Positions 17,289 to 26,370 are shown, numbered from the stretch's first letter. The stretch: 59,599 nt of DNA from an archaeon (GCA_016550425.1 JABXGS010000076.1:1-59599), one strand, 5' to 3'. Translations and numbers: made by a program. Notes: generated by a model from the sequence alone, not told the origin.

Positions 17289-17414
17289 CGGACAGAGTTA
17301 CATACTTCTTTGTGTTAATAATTGTTTTCTGGGAATGGGGGATTATCCCCAAATGTTTAGTGGTCATTAATCCTACCGGATACGCCAATTTAAGGTAAAC
17401 ATAGTCTGACTTGT

Positions 17415-18800
17415 CTAGTCTTTTGATTTTTTCAGATGGGCAGGGGTGATGTATTTGTCTGGGGCTGACTGTATTGGCTTCAAGTATGTTTGAAGGGGCT
17501 TTGGAATTAAGATTCGTCCATCTTCTTGAAGGTTATTTTCTAATACTGCGGTGATTGATCGTGTCGTGGCAATCACTGTAGAATTCAAAGTATGCACAAA
17601 GCCTTTTGTTGGATGGCCTCGACTTTCAGCAAAACGGGTATCGAGACGGAAGGATTGATAGTCTGTGCAGTTGCTGCAGGATACGAATTCTCGATAACGG
17701 CCTTGGGAGGGCATCCAAAGTTCTAAATCGTAGGTCTTGGAGGCAACTCGTCCAAAATCACCACTAGGTAATATGACAATTCGGAAGGGGATGCCAAGTG
17801 GCTTCCAGATTTCTTCTTCAATGGCAATCATCCTGTCTATCCAAGCCCAAGATTCGTCAGGGAGGCAAAATACAAACATTTCAACCTTGGAAAACTGGTG
17901 TACACGAAAGATGCCCTTAGTGTCTTTCCCATGCGCGCCTGCCTCCTTTCGGTAACACGGACTATACCCAGCAAACCGGAGAGGCAGTTCATTGATTTCA
18001 AGGACCTCATTCATGTATTGCGCTGCAATTGGATGTTCGGAAGTGGCAATCAAATAGAGATCTTGATCTTCCAGTTTGTATAGTGAATCTTCAAAAGCGC
18101 TAATGTCAGTGACGCCACTGTAAGCGGCAAGATTCAACATGTTTGGGGGTAGGATTGGGATGAATCCATGTTTGGTGATATTATCAAGGGCGTAGAGTCC
18201 TAGGCTAAGATCCAGCCAGACGATATCGTCGATTAGATAATAGAAGCGAGACCCCGCCACTTTTGCAGCCCGCGTTGTATCGATAAGACCGCTTTCTTCT
18301 GAAATGTCATAGTGGCTCTTTGGTTGTCTATCACTTATTTCATACTCAACTTTCAAGCCTTGCGTCGCGGCTAGGAATTGATCGACGTGCTTCTTCCAAA
18401 CTCGCGGCTTACCAATGTATTTTATTGGTTTAGATTCAGTTTCATCCATTCCATCGGGAACAGACTCGTGGACAATATTTGCAATTCCACGTAAGGCATC
18501 CATTCGCTGCTTTTCGAGTTCAGTAAGGCGTTGCTCTCCTGCTGCCACTTTCTCCGAGAGCTGTTTCGATTTCTTGATGAGCGTTTCTCGTTGAGTCTTC
18601 TCCTTAGTTTTCCCAATTTCTTTAGCAATTTGATTACGCTGACGTTGGAAATCAGCCAACTCCGTTCGCGTTTTCCTCCAAGCCTTATCTAATTGGACGG
18701 CATCATCAACGATCGCTGTATCTAGTCCGCGCCGTCGCTGAGATTTTCGAAGAATCTCAGGATCTTCACGCACTGCAGCTAGAATAGACCATGCACTCAA
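17415..18800 (-). CDS. serS: Seryl-tRNA synthetase (common bacterial/eukaryotic type)
   Basis: About 461 residues. The N-terminal helical arm (residues about 20-120, rich in K, E, Q and R) is the antiparallel coiled coil that binds the long arm of tRNA-Ser. The core has motif 2 (F-A-G-Y-S-P-C-Y-R-K-E-A-G) and motif 3 (L-N-S-T-V-I-A-T-T-R). This is the widespread SerRS, not the rare methanogen type. I chose TTG 18800 because AAAGGCGAG lies just before it and the product begins MSAWSILAAVREDP; GTG 18821 is possible. It is upstream of the gelsolin-like gene on the same strand, with about 125 bases between. Confidence 0.92.
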   Translation of the reverse strand: MSAWSILAAVREDPEILRKSQRRRGLDTAIVDDAVQLDKAWRKTRTELADFQRQRNQIAKEIGKTKEKTQRETLIKKSKQLSEKVAAGEQRLTELEKQRMDALRGIANIVHESVPDGMDETESKPIKYIGKPRVWKKHVDQFLAATQGLKVEYEISDRQPKSHYDISEESGLIDTTRAAKVAGSRFYYLIDDIVWLDLSLGLYALDNITKHGFIPILPPNMLNLAAYSGVTDISAFEDSLYKLEDQDLYLIATSEHPIAAQYMNEVLEINELPLRFAGYSPCYRKEAGAHGKDTKGIFRVHQFSKVEMFVFCLPDESWAWIDRMIAIEEEIWKPLGIPFRIVILPSGDFGRVASKTYDLELWMPSQGRYREFVSCSNCTDYQSFRLDTRFAESRGHPTKGFVHTLNSTVIATTRSITAVLENNLQEDGRILIPKPLQTYLKPIQSAPDKYITPAHLKKSKD

Positions 18801-18898
18801 GTTTCTCGCCTTTGCAAGCACTCATCATCTTGCGATAAATAAACCTTCCCTCCGTTGCTTCAAAAAGACCAATCGTTTAGCAGCTCTTCTGCTGGAGA

Positions 18899-20086
18899 TT
18901 AGAACCATTCAGAACGGCGAGCAATAATGATACAGAGCACTATGAGAATCACTACTACTGCAACAGCTACAATCCACCATGGAAAGACGTAAAGATCAGG
19001 TCCAACAGGCAAAAGAAGGCTGCTAAGTTGGTCGAGTAAGGCGAGGGTAGATATCGCTAGATTTGTCTGAGGAGCAAACCCGGTTGCGCTAGAACCATCG
19101 GCAAAACCGCCATCTAAGGCTTGCGTACTAAGTACCCAATTTGTGATGTCGTCTGATGACAACTGGTTGCTTGCACCTAGAATTTGCAGACTGGCGACGG
19201 CATAAAACGTCGCAAAGTGAGTGGCAACGGAGCTATCTGGAGTATTGGCAAATCCTCCATAGAATTGGGGATAGTTTGTATCTTCACGATAATGCGGAAG
19301 AATATAATCAATTGCTGCTGTCTGATCGATGATAGAGAGTGCATTTAGGATTTCGAGACCACGAAGGGCCATATAGGTTGTCTGTAAATCCGCTGTTGTT
19401 GTATTTCGACCATTTGCAAAACCTCCATAGCTAACGGCTGCAGGATCTGCGAGGATTTGACTGGAATTTAGCCAGTTGATGGCAAGTGATGTGTTCATTT
19501 GAGAAATTGCATCATACTCGTCCAATATCTGAATGGCAAAGTATGTTGCAGAAACGGTGGCGGAACGATTAATCGTATCTGTAAATGCTCCAACAGTTTC
19601 AGGAAAGAGGGTTGCATTGGTGCGTTGCAGGTTTACGACGAAGTCAATCAGAATGGAAGAATCAATAGTATCTGTTTGATTAAGAAGGGTAAGCGCTTGT
19701 ACGGCAAAACCACTTGCAGTAAGTGTTGCGTTGGGAGCGCCAGAATAGGGAAGGAATCCGCCATAACCTAGATCTGATGCGGTTTCATTAAGAAAGAGCC
19801 CGTTTATCCATGCCGTTATATTCTCGATAAGAAAACGGTCGGGCATCAGAAGGTCTGCTGCAATCCAGGCATCCAAGGTATTTAGCACATTTGTGATGTC
19901 GAAGGTGTTTGACATCTTTGGTACAGATGCGCCTGGGTGCAGGACGGCACCACCAGAACCATCAATTAATGTCACAGTGAACGTGATTATGACATCTTGT
20001 CGAGTTGGTGCGGCCATAGCAGTCAAAGGGCTAGCCATAACAAGAATAATCAGCCCCAGAATCAAAGGGCTAGTTAACCTACGCAA
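18899..20086 (-). CDS. Secreted alpha-toroid (prenyltransferase/squalene-oxidase repeat) protein with C-terminal anchor
   Basis: 395 residues. A signal peptide (LILGLIILVMASPLTAMAAP) is followed by repeats with the pattern Y-G-G-F-x-x-x...T-x-x-A-x-x-A-L-x-x-L (for example D-L-G-Y-G-G-F-L, V-S-Y-G-G-F-A, F-Y-G-G-F-A, L-D-G-G-F-A-D-G), as in the alpha/alpha toroids of prenyltransferase beta subunits and terpene cyclases. A membrane helix and basic tail (ARRSEWF) end the protein, so the toroid faces outside. The Asp-rich catalytic motif of cyclases is not seen, so it is more likely a binding scaffold than an enzyme. Many N-x-S/T sites suggest glycosylation. Single gene. Confidence 0.68.
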   Translation of the reverse strand: MRRLTSPLILGLIILVMASPLTAMAAPTRQDVIITFTVTLIDGSGGAVLHPGASVPKMSNTFDITNVLNTLDAWIAADLLMPDRFLIENITAWINGLFLNETASDLGYGGFLPYSGAPNATLTASGFAVQALTLLNQTDTIDSSILIDFVVNLQRTNATLFPETVGAFTDTINRSATVSATYFAIQILDEYDAISQMNTSLAINWLNSSQILADPAAVSYGGFANGRNTTTADLQTTYMALRGLEILNALSIIDQTAAIDYILPHYREDTNYPQFYGGFANTPDSSVATHFATFYAVASLQILGASNQLSSDDITNWVLSTQALDGGFADGSSATGFAPQTNLAISTLALLDQLSSLLLPVGPDLYVFPWWIVAVAVVVILIVLCIIIARRSEWF

Positions 20087-20161
20087 GCAATGTTCCTCCG
20101 AATTCAGATATACCGGACGTTCACAGCAAAATATCCCTTAAAACCTTGTGGTCAGTGACAA

Positions 20162-21085
20162 TTACTCAGCGGGTCTGATAGTAAGCCAATGAGTCACTGC
20201 TTTCACTGCATCGCCACAGGCTTTGACAATTTGTCGTGGTTCTCCTGTGATATCACCAACCGCATACACTCCAGCGATATTTGATTGCTGATGGGAATCT
20301 ACAACGATGTTTCCTTTCTCATCAAGATCAACGCCCACGGGTTCACAAAATGAGCTATTGGGTGTACAACCCACAGCAATAAACACTCCGTCTGCCTTCA
20401 TGGTCCACTCTTTTTCGGTCTTTCTATTCCGTAATTTCACACCTGTGACTCCCTCCTCACCGAGTACCTCAAGAAGAATCGTATCCCATAGTATCTCGAC
20501 AGTGGGCATTTTCATAAGTCGATCAGCATAGGCTTGCTCGGCTCGGAGTTTATCACGACGGTGTACAAGATAGACCTTCTCGACAATATTTGCTAAAAAG
20601 AGTGTGTCCATTGCAGCAGTATTGCCACCTCCTATGACAAAAACGGTTTTTCCTCGGTAAAGGGGGCCATCACATGTTGCACAATAGCTAATTCCTCGTC
20701 CATGGTATTCCGCTTCGCCTGGTACACCAAGTTCAGTATCGCAGGCTCCCATCGCAAGAATAACTGCAGGCGCGTGAAATTCTTCACCTTCAGTAGTCAC
20801 TACCACTTTGATTGAATCAGAAAACTTGAACTCTTCAACTGAAGTCATTTCGTGGATTTTAACTCCTGCGTTTTGTGCCTGGTTTTTCATTTTCATGGCA
20901 AGGTCGCCTCCACTAATTTTCTCATAACCAGGGTAGTTTTCAATTTGCCAGGCGTTCATCATGCGACCGCCACAAATTCCTGATTCCAAAATTACTGCGT
21001 TTAAACCTAATCTAGCGGCATATAATCCTGCAGTCATCCCTGCAGGTCCACAACCCACGATGATCAGGTCATGTTTTTCTGCCAT
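20162..21085 (-). CDS. trxB: Thioredoxin reductase
   Basis: 307 residues, the standard low-molecular-weight type. FAD-binding G-C-G-P-A-G-M-T-A-G lies at the N-terminus, the redox-active pair is in C-A-T-C-D-G-P, the NAD(P)H fold in I-G-G-G-N-T-A-A-M-D, and the FAD-contacting G-V-Y-A-V-G-D near the C-terminus. It passes electrons from NADPH (or another donor) to thioredoxin. In some archaea such proteins take electrons from F420 or ferredoxin; the cofactor cannot be told here. A single gene with no thioredoxin next to it. Confidence 0.92.
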   Translation of the reverse strand: MAEKHDLIIVGCGPAGMTAGLYAARLGLNAVILESGICGGRMMNAWQIENYPGYEKISGGDLAMKMKNQAQNAGVKIHEMTSVEEFKFSDSIKVVVTTEGEEFHAPAVILAMGACDTELGVPGEAEYHGRGISYCATCDGPLYRGKTVFVIGGGNTAAMDTLFLANIVEKVYLVHRRDKLRAEQAYADRLMKMPTVEILWDTILLEVLGEEGVTGVKLRNRKTEKEWTMKADGVFIAVGCTPNSSFCEPVGVDLDEKGNIVVDSHQQSNIAGVYAVGDITGEPRQIVKACGDAVKAVTHWLTIRPAE

Positions 21086-21177
21086 GGTCTAATTTGCCTC
21101 CATTTCAGTGAGACGTTATGCCTGCTATAATTACATTGTGGCTTTGTATATCCTTCTCCGCGAAAAAGCAAGTGACA

Positions 21178-21795
21178 CTATAGCTCTTGGATTGTGCCTT
21201 GAGCAATGCCTTCTAACTTTTCGACTGCTTCCTTATAACCACCAGCATAAATGATGTCGCCAGGTTTTAATTTGAATCGTCCTCTCGGATCATACGTCCA
21301 TTGGTCTTTACGCTTTACAGCAAAGATTCTAGTTCCATGATCCTCTAAACGCAGTTGACGTAAAGTTTTGTTGGCGAGAATCGAGTTGGGTTTGACAATC
21401 TGGCGGCTGACCCGTTCATCAGCATCCTTTAGTGCTAACTGCATAAGCGGATGAACATCAACGCCACGTAATACGATTTCTGCCATTTGTGCGGCCGCGT
21501 CCGAAAGGTTTTCTGCTGCAACTCCGAGCCGGATAAGTCCTAATCGGCGTTTTTCTTCTCCCTCTTCTAATTCTAAACGTAGAACTTCAAGCTCAAATTC
21601 TGTGTGAAAATTATCGAATTTCTCTTCCAATTCGAAAATATCCTCGGCAATATCCTTGTTATTAGTGAGGAGTGCAGTATAGGCTAAATTAATGAGAAGC
21701 TCAGAGGTGTCTTTCATTTGAATGAGCATCGCTAGAATGCGTTCCTCTGGGCTCTCTTCACCTGTGGGTGTTTTAAGTAATCGTTTCAAGCTCAC
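21178..21795 (-). CDS. PhoU-like + TrkA-C domain protein (second of a pair)
   Basis: 205 residues. The N-terminal half is a PhoU-like helical bundle (M-K-D-T-S-E-L-L-I-N-L-A-Y-T-A-L-L, E-L-E-E-K-F-D-N-F). The C-terminal half is a TrkA-C/RCK-C ligand-binding domain, with R-Q-L-R-L-E-D-H-G-T-R-I-F-A-V-K-R and L-K-P-G-D-I-I-Y-A-G-G. Such proteins bind small ligands and regulate potassium channels or other transporters. It overlaps the upstream paralog by 23 bases (21773-21795), so the two are made together and may form a hetero-oligomer. No channel gene is next to them. Confidence 0.75.
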   Translation of the reverse strand: MSLKRLLKTPTGEESPEERILAMLIQMKDTSELLINLAYTALLTNNKDIAEDIFELEEKFDNFHTEFELEVLRLELEEGEEKRRLGLIRLGVAAENLSDAAAQMAEIVLRGVDVHPLMQLALKDADERVSRQIVKPNSILANKTLRQLRLEDHGTRIFAVKRKDQWTYDPRGRFKLKPGDIIYAGGYKEAVEKLEGIAQGTIQEL

Positions 21796-22381
21796 CGGCG
21801 GCTAGCCTCTGTAGTTTTTTTATGCTTTCAGCTGATCCTCGCGCTATAACTCGATCACCTTTTTCTAATTCAAAGGCTTCGGGGGGATTGATTTCCCATT
21901 TTCTTCGTCGTTGGATTGCTATGATGTCTGCTCCGATTTCTTCTTCAAGGTTGATATCCGCTAACGACTTTCCAACTAGCATTGACTGCTTCAGGATTGT
22001 GGCTCGACCTACTATTTCATCTGCCTGGCTTACGGCCAACCAAAGGATGACGGGAATCCCAATGTCATGAATTACAAGTCCTGCAATATCTGCGGCGGCG
22101 TCACTGATTTTGTTAGCTGCAGAAGCTGTTTTCATGATACTGACAATCTGCTCTGCATCTTTTTTGTCACGGACGGCTAGCGACGCGTTCATGAGTAATA
22201 AGTAGCCAAGATAGTCAACGCGTTCTTCCATATCCATGACTTCGTCAGCCAGATCCTTGTCATTAAACATGACTGCTGAATAGGCTAAATCGATCATCAA
22301 CTCACTGAGGTCTTTCATTTCCACTAGTAAGTCACGCACTGGGATGGGTTGATATTCAACTTCATGAAGTTCCTCTTGCAT
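21773..22381 (-). CDS. PhoU-like + TrkA-C domain protein (first of a pair)
   Basis: About 202 residues from ATG 22381. It has the same architecture as its downstream partner: a PhoU-like bundle (M-K-D-L-S-E-L-M-I-D-L-A-Y-S-A-V-M, M-D-M-E-E-R-V-D-Y) and a TrkA-C domain (I-I-A-I-Q-R-R-R-K-W-E-I-N-P, L-E-K-G-D-R-V-I-A-R-G). The two share clear similarity along their length, so the pair arose by tandem duplication. An in-frame upstream start at 22483 exists but its 34 residues look unlike the family. It is divergent from the CDP-alcohol phosphotransferase gene, whose start lies 150 bases away. Confidence 0.75.
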   Translation of the reverse strand: MQEELHEVEYQPIPVRDLLVEMKDLSELMIDLAYSAVMFNDKDLADEVMDMEERVDYLGYLLLMNASLAVRDKKDAEQIVSIMKTASAANKISDAAADIAGLVIHDIGIPVILWLAVSQADEIVGRATILKQSMLVGKSLADINLEEEIGADIIAIQRRRKWEINPPEAFELEKGDRVIARGSAESIKKLQRLAAGELETIT

Positions 22382-22531
22382 GACGGTGTCACGGGCTCCC
22401 AGAAAAAGTGGAAGTCCACTGCTTCCAATAAGCTTTCTTCGGAAAACAGGCTTTTGAGTGTTTCGAGTTATCCAACCATACAAAGAAAATTAATAGGAAC
22501 AAGTCTACAGGGTGATAATTCTCAAACGAAC

Positions 22532-23203
22532 GTGATTGCGGTGGTTATTGGACGGATCAAAGAGCAATTCAAACGAATATTCTCTCCTGTTGCACGAGTA
22601 GTAGCGAAATCGCGGATTCCACCGAATGCGTTCACTCTCTTGGGTCCTGTCGTTGCAACTCTAGCAGCTTGGATGTATTTTCAACAACAACTGGCATTAG
22701 GACTTCTATTACTTTTAATTTCTGGGTTTATTGATGCTCTTGATGGTGCGGTTGCCCGGGCTACTGGAAAAACTTCTGTATTTGGCGGTGTGTTAGACAG
22801 TATCTGTGATCGTTACAGTGATGCAATTGTCCTCTTTGGAATAATTCTCGGAGGGTGGGTCTCACCTTTTTGGGGGATTGTTGCACTAGTTGGCAGTCTT
22901 CTAGTGAGCTATGCTCGTGCGCGCGCTGAAGCTGCAGGTGTTACCCAACTTGGAATAGGAATTGCTGAACGACCAGAACGATTGATTATCATTATGTTTG
23001 TGACACTATTCCAATATCTCACGATTCTAAGCATCCTTTTTGCCCCACCAAGTTTCTATGGTCTCGACAATTGGATAGCCTACGGCGTGGTACTAATTGC
23101 GATTCTAGCCCATGTTACAGTGATCCAACGGACAGTTGCGGCCTATCGCGCTCTGTCTAGGGTGGATTCAGAGTCTTCACCAAAAGATCAAGATACGTCC
23201 TAG
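22532..23203 (+). CDS. CDP-alcohol phosphotransferase (archaetidylinositol phosphate synthase-like)
   Basis: About 223 residues from GTG 22532 (a second in-frame GTG at 22541; GGTGATAA lies about 20 bases upstream). Six predicted membrane helices. The family signature is intact: D-G-A-V-A-R-A-T-G-K-T, G-G-V-L-D-S-I-C-D-R-Y-S-D, giving the catalytic D-G-x2-A-R-x8-G-x3-D-x3-D. It transfers a polar head group onto CDP-archaeol; the archaetidylinositol phosphate branch is my best guess from length and motif. Its last 47 bases overlap the convergent PadR gene. The N-terminus could not extend to 22349, which would overlap the divergent PhoU gene. Confidence 0.8.
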   Translation: MIAVVIGRIKEQFKRIFSPVARVVAKSRIPPNAFTLLGPVVATLAAWMYFQQQLALGLLLLLISGFIDALDGAVARATGKTSVFGGVLDSICDRYSDAIVLFGIILGGWVSPFWGIVALVGSLLVSYARARAEAAGVTQLGIGIAERPERLIIIMFVTLFQYLTILSILFAPPSFYGLDNWIAYGVVLIAILAHVTVIQRTVAAYRALSRVDSESSPKDQDTS

Positions 23204-23537
23204 CCTGTTCCAATGTCCTACGACCGGTTTCTGTTATTCGGTAATATTTTCGTGTTGGGCGGCGTCCTTCTTTTCGTTCTTCACTCAGCTCAACAAGGCC
23301 GTCCCGTTTGAGTTTGTAGAGTAACACGTAGGCGGTCACCGACGCCATTTCCACCCCATATCGTTCGTCAATAGCTCCTTGCACCTCATATGCAAAATAA
23401 TCGCGTTCTTCTAAAAGGGAAAGCACATACAACCAAAGATTCTCTTTTGTTGTACGCGAAATCAGCCGTCTCATTGCTTTTGTATCATGATTTGAATAGA
23501 GCTCAAGAGCTTGACGGAAATCGGGGTTATCTACCAT
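23157..23537 (-). CDS. PadR-family winged-helix transcription regulator
   Basis: 126 residues. The PadR-type winged helix is clear: L-W-L-Y-V-L-S-L-L-E-E-R-D-Y-F-A-Y-E-V, then S-V-T-A-Y-V-L-L-Y-K-L-K-R-D-G-L-V and K-Y-Y-R-I-T-E-T-G-R. The C-terminal helix used for dimer contact is short. The gene overlaps the end of the convergent phosphotransferase gene and sits 1 base before TrmY's stop, so the PadR gene follows TrmY on the minus strand (TrmY at 24165-23539, then PadR). Its target is unknown. Confidence 0.8.
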   Translation of the reverse strand: MVDNPDFRQALELYSNHDTKAMRRLISRTTKENLWLYVLSLLEERDYFAYEVQGAIDERYGVEMASVTAYVLLYKLKRDGLVELSEERKEGRRPTRKYYRITETGRRTLEQARTYLDLLVKTLNPP

Positions 23538-23538
23538 A

Positions 23539-24165
23539 TTATCCAGAACCTCCTAGGCGGCCTTTGTTGTTTCGACGCATCAACTCGAGCAGAATTAATG
23601 TAACTACATGACTTCCCAAAAGGCTTCGTGTTCCAATGCTAACCTCTTGAACCTTGTGTGTATAAACTATTTTCCTGTGTTCTGCTGAAAGCCCTCGATC
23701 ATCTCCCAAGACAAATACGATGGGGTGGTTTAGCTCCAAAGGTACTTGGTGAATTGGGTCTCCAGTTTCGACTAAATACAAAATCTGTTCTGTATTCTGA
23801 ATAACCTCTTGCAAGGTTTCTTTGAAATCTTGGGGTTGGATAGTGAATTGAGGCCATTGTGGGTTTCTCGGCTGGTTTCCAGTTTGATAGTCGTGAAGTA
23901 ACCCTTTCAAAATAAGGGCACATTCCAGTTCACTTTCAGGAAATTCGTTAAGGCTAACATCATCCACGCGAAGGCGCAGCGGTGGATTTGGTGGTCCTCC
24001 TAGAACAGCATTCACCTGAATGAACGGGGCCAATTCAGGTAAGGTTCGATAAGCAGAAACAAGAATGCGGCATACCACATCAAGTCTTCCACTTGTGCCT
24101 GGGACATCACGAATCAGAAAGTCCTCAGAGGTTCGTGCTCGTAGAGCATCCAATACAATCGTCAA
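23539..24165 (-). CDS. trmY: tRNA (pseudouridine-54 N1)-methyltransferase TrmY
   Basis: 208 residues of the SPOUT fold. The N-terminal part (R-D-V-P-G-T-S-G-R-L-D-V-V-C-R) is the archaeal TrmY signature, and the C-terminal knot has V-F-V-L-G-D-D-R-G-L-S and a G-S-H-V-V-T-L-I-L-L-E segment that binds S-adenosylmethionine. The enzyme makes N1-methylpseudouridine at position 54 of archaeal tRNA. Immediately downstream, with one base between, is the PadR gene; upstream at about 70 bases is the S26e gene on the same strand. Confidence 0.85.
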   Translation of the reverse strand: MTIVLDALRARTSEDFLIRDVPGTSGRLDVVCRILVSAYRTLPELAPFIQVNAVLGGPPNPPLRLRVDDVSLNEFPESELECALILKGLLHDYQTGNQPRNPQWPQFTIQPQDFKETLQEVIQNTEQILYLVETGDPIHQVPLELNHPIVFVLGDDRGLSAEHRKIVYTHKVQEVSIGTRSLLGSHVVTLILLELMRRNNKGRLGGSG

Positions 24166-24234
24166 ATTCAGACTATGCCCCTCCGTCCGCTAGTGCTCTG
24201 CGCTAATATAGGTGTCAGCTTGCCTCGTAAAGAT

Positions 24235-24510
24235 TTACCGCTTTTTACGATCTTTTCGGCTGCGAATAGCTACAACCCCGCTATGAACTGCACAACTGAC
24301 ACAATACCACTTTGTCACACGACGACTTGGAATAAAAGTGCCTGAACGGCGAAGTTCCCGCGCCATCTGCGGGTCGACAAAAGAAGCACGTGTGGTTCGT
24401 TTTTTAGCTTTATCACGAGGTACTACTTTACCGCATTTAGTACATTGCACTGTGGCTCCACGACCGGTCGCGCCTTTAGTGCGACCACCACTTTTCCGTT
24501 TTGATGGCAA
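24235..24510 (-). CDS. rps26e: Ribosomal protein eS26 (S26e)
   Basis: About 92 residues when started at TTG 24510, giving MPSKRKSGGRTKG, like the usual K-K-R-x-x-x-R-x-x-G opening. The zinc site C-T-K-C-G-K with C-V-S-C-A-V-H-S is intact, and the middle K-A-K-K-R-T-T-R fits. The ORF reaches further upstream to 24573, but those residues are unlike the family. S26e is a small-subunit protein of eukaryotes, Crenarchaeota, Thaumarchaeota and Asgard archaea; it is absent from most euryarchaea. No other ribosomal gene is next to it. Confidence 0.82.
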   Translation of the reverse strand: MPSKRKSGGRTKGATGRGATVQCTKCGKVVPRDKAKKRTTRASFVDPQMARELRRSGTFIPSRRVTKWYCVSCAVHSGVVAIRSRKDRKKR

Positions 24511-24765
24511 TACACAATCATCTCGAAGATTCACAGCAGCTGCTGTCAGCTGTTCACTCAGCTGAGCCCACAACTGCTTGAGTTGAGCTTGTGTCCTTAC
24601 TTCAAAAACTTTGTGCTATCACGCACACGTCAATCAATACTACGACCAGAAGCAGTATTTCATATCATCTAGTATTATGAAGTGAATTACTTCGCAGGTA
24701 GTCTCCCTTAGTTTATTTCGCTTCTCCGTATCAAAATACTACTGGTGCCTTTGATTGAGCCGTGG

Positions 24766-26370
24766 ATGTCAAAAAAGCGAATCAATATTTGGTTTCCAAA
24801 AATAGGAAAAAGAACAATAAGCAGCAAAGAATCTCTTCACAAGATTATTGAAACTGATTATCCTGGAATAAAACGCAATCCACGTTTTTTGAAGCTAATC
24901 GCTGATGCGGAAAATCATCTTATCCTTATTAAGAAAATAGGTGATTCTTTCAAACTAAAGAGAGGAGATATTTCTCGTCTAGCTCGTGAATTAAATTTCT
25001 CAATTCAAACAACCTATTCGTTTCTGAAATGCCAGGGTCGACCACGGCTTTACCATCTTATTGATCTATGTATATCAAAAACTAAAGCTCAAATTAGGTT
25101 AACTGAGATCGAGAATGAAAATTGTGGTGTTTCATCAACGAAAGAAGTTCTAAGACGAATTTCTAACTTCTATCTAAATGAGGATTTAGGCTCTTCATTA
25201 AATGCCCGTAATCATCTACTCCAAGTTGACAAATATTTTCTAGCTCTCAAGTTGCTGGCTAGCGGGGGTCATTTTAGTGAAGTTGCCTCTCGGGTTGGAG
25301 CAAGTCGTTTACAGGTGAAAAGATGGTTTTCTAGTGAAGGAAAACCTTTCTTTATTCATCTCGCGAGTCAAATCCCTAAAGAACCTCCTTGGATAGGAAA
25401 CAAATGGTTACCAACTTATATTGATCCATATGGAGTTCATTCTCCTTCAAATTTTATTCAAGTACCCCAAACTTTGAACTCCTGGGAACAAATAGAACAG
25501 GTCTTATGTCAACTCACTGAGCGAAATGATCAAAAAATGCGTGAGTGGCAAACACAATTCGGGAAAATTAGCAAAGGAAACGCGTTTGCCTACGTTCTAG
25601 GTATGATTGTAAGTGATGCCGCGAAAAATAGTACTAGAAGCTATTCTTCAACAAGTTTTGAACTTACCCTCACAAAGGCAAAATATTGGAGTGAAAAAGT
25701 TGGTGAGGCAACCTGTTACTATCTTGGAAAATTAGGCATCAAGGCCAATCTCGGTACCCCTGTTTTCTCCAAACTGGGCCATGAACAACATCACTGGTAT
25801 GGTTCTCGTACTCCGTTCCTAAGATGGATACTCCGCTCTGTTTTGGGAATTGAATCAGTTAATTGTACCACATATCAGCCAATAAGGTGTGAATGGATTC
25901 AAAAAGCTCCCTTTGAAATTCGCCACAAATTCCTTCAAGCTCTAAATGACGGTGATGGGTTTGCAAGTGTCACAGGTCAAATAATTGGAAATGCATGCAT
26001 TCCCAACATCTCATTCTTGATTCGGTTGTTAAATACTTTAAATATTGAGTCTTCACCACGATCTGATCGAAAACAAGTGGTGATTCGAAAAGCGGAGAGT
26101 ATTATTCAAGCAGCTAGACTGCCGTTTTTCCTGCATGCTACTTCGCGACAAATAAACGCTGAAAAGCTAGCAAAGATGCTAAGAAAACGAAGACACCAAA
26201 GTAGAGGTTTATATCATGAAGATGTTGTCATTGAAATTCTAACTTTGAAAAGAAAGGGACATTCCTTTGGTGATATTGCTGAAAAGGTATTTGACAAATA
26301 CGGATTTTCTTTTTCAAGATCCAGTATTGACCATATCATAAGAAGCAGAAGTATACTCGGTTACTACTAA
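24766..26370 (+). CDS. Free-standing HTH + two-motif LAGLIDADG protein (paralog 1)
   Basis: About 534 residues from ATG 24766; GTG 24745 is an alternative. The first half holds at least two helix-turn-helix-like units (around residues 65-100, R-G-D-I-S-R-L-A-R-E-L, and 160-190, H-F-S-E-V-A-S-R-V-G-A-S). The second half has both LAGLIDADG helices, F-A-Y-V-L-G-M-I-V-S-D-A (about 275-290) and F-L-Q-A-L-N-D-G-D-G-F (about 388-400), each keeping an Asp. A third HTH closes the protein (GHSFGDIAEKVFDKYGFSFS). It is not an intein: it has its own start and no splicing ends. Closely similar to the 51532 protein. Could be a homing endonuclease or a WhiA-like regulator. AT-rich compared with neighbours. 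Confidence 0.7.
   Translation: MSKKRINIWFPKIGKRTISSKESLHKIIETDYPGIKRNPRFLKLIADAENHLILIKKIGDSFKLKRGDISRLARELNFSIQTTYSFLKCQGRPRLYHLIDLCISKTKAQIRLTEIENENCGVSSTKEVLRRISNFYLNEDLGSSLNARNHLLQVDKYFLALKLLASGGHFSEVASRVGASRLQVKRWFSSEGKPFFIHLASQIPKEPPWIGNKWLPTYIDPYGVHSPSNFIQVPQTLNSWEQIEQVLCQLTERNDQKMREWQTQFGKISKGNAFAYVLGMIVSDAAKNSTRSYSSTSFELTLTKAKYWSEKVGEATCYYLGKLGIKANLGTPVFSKLGHEQHHWYGSRTPFLRWILRSVLGIESVNCTTYQPIRCEWIQKAPFEIRHKFLQALNDGDGFASVTGQIIGNACIPNISFLIRLLNTLNIESSPRSDRKQVVIRKAESIIQAARLPFFLHATSRQINAEKLAKMLRKRRHQSRGLYHEDVVIEILTLKRKGHSFGDIAEKVFDKYGFSFSRSSIDHIIRSRSILGYY

Noticed and set aside
22349..22531. Upstream extension of the CDP-alcohol phosphotransferase
   Set aside because: These residues overlap the divergent PhoU gene, have low-complexity composition and lie before the family's usual start.
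24766..26370. Intein in a host gene
   Set aside because: The frame has its own start and stop, no splicing-end residues and no host protein on either side.
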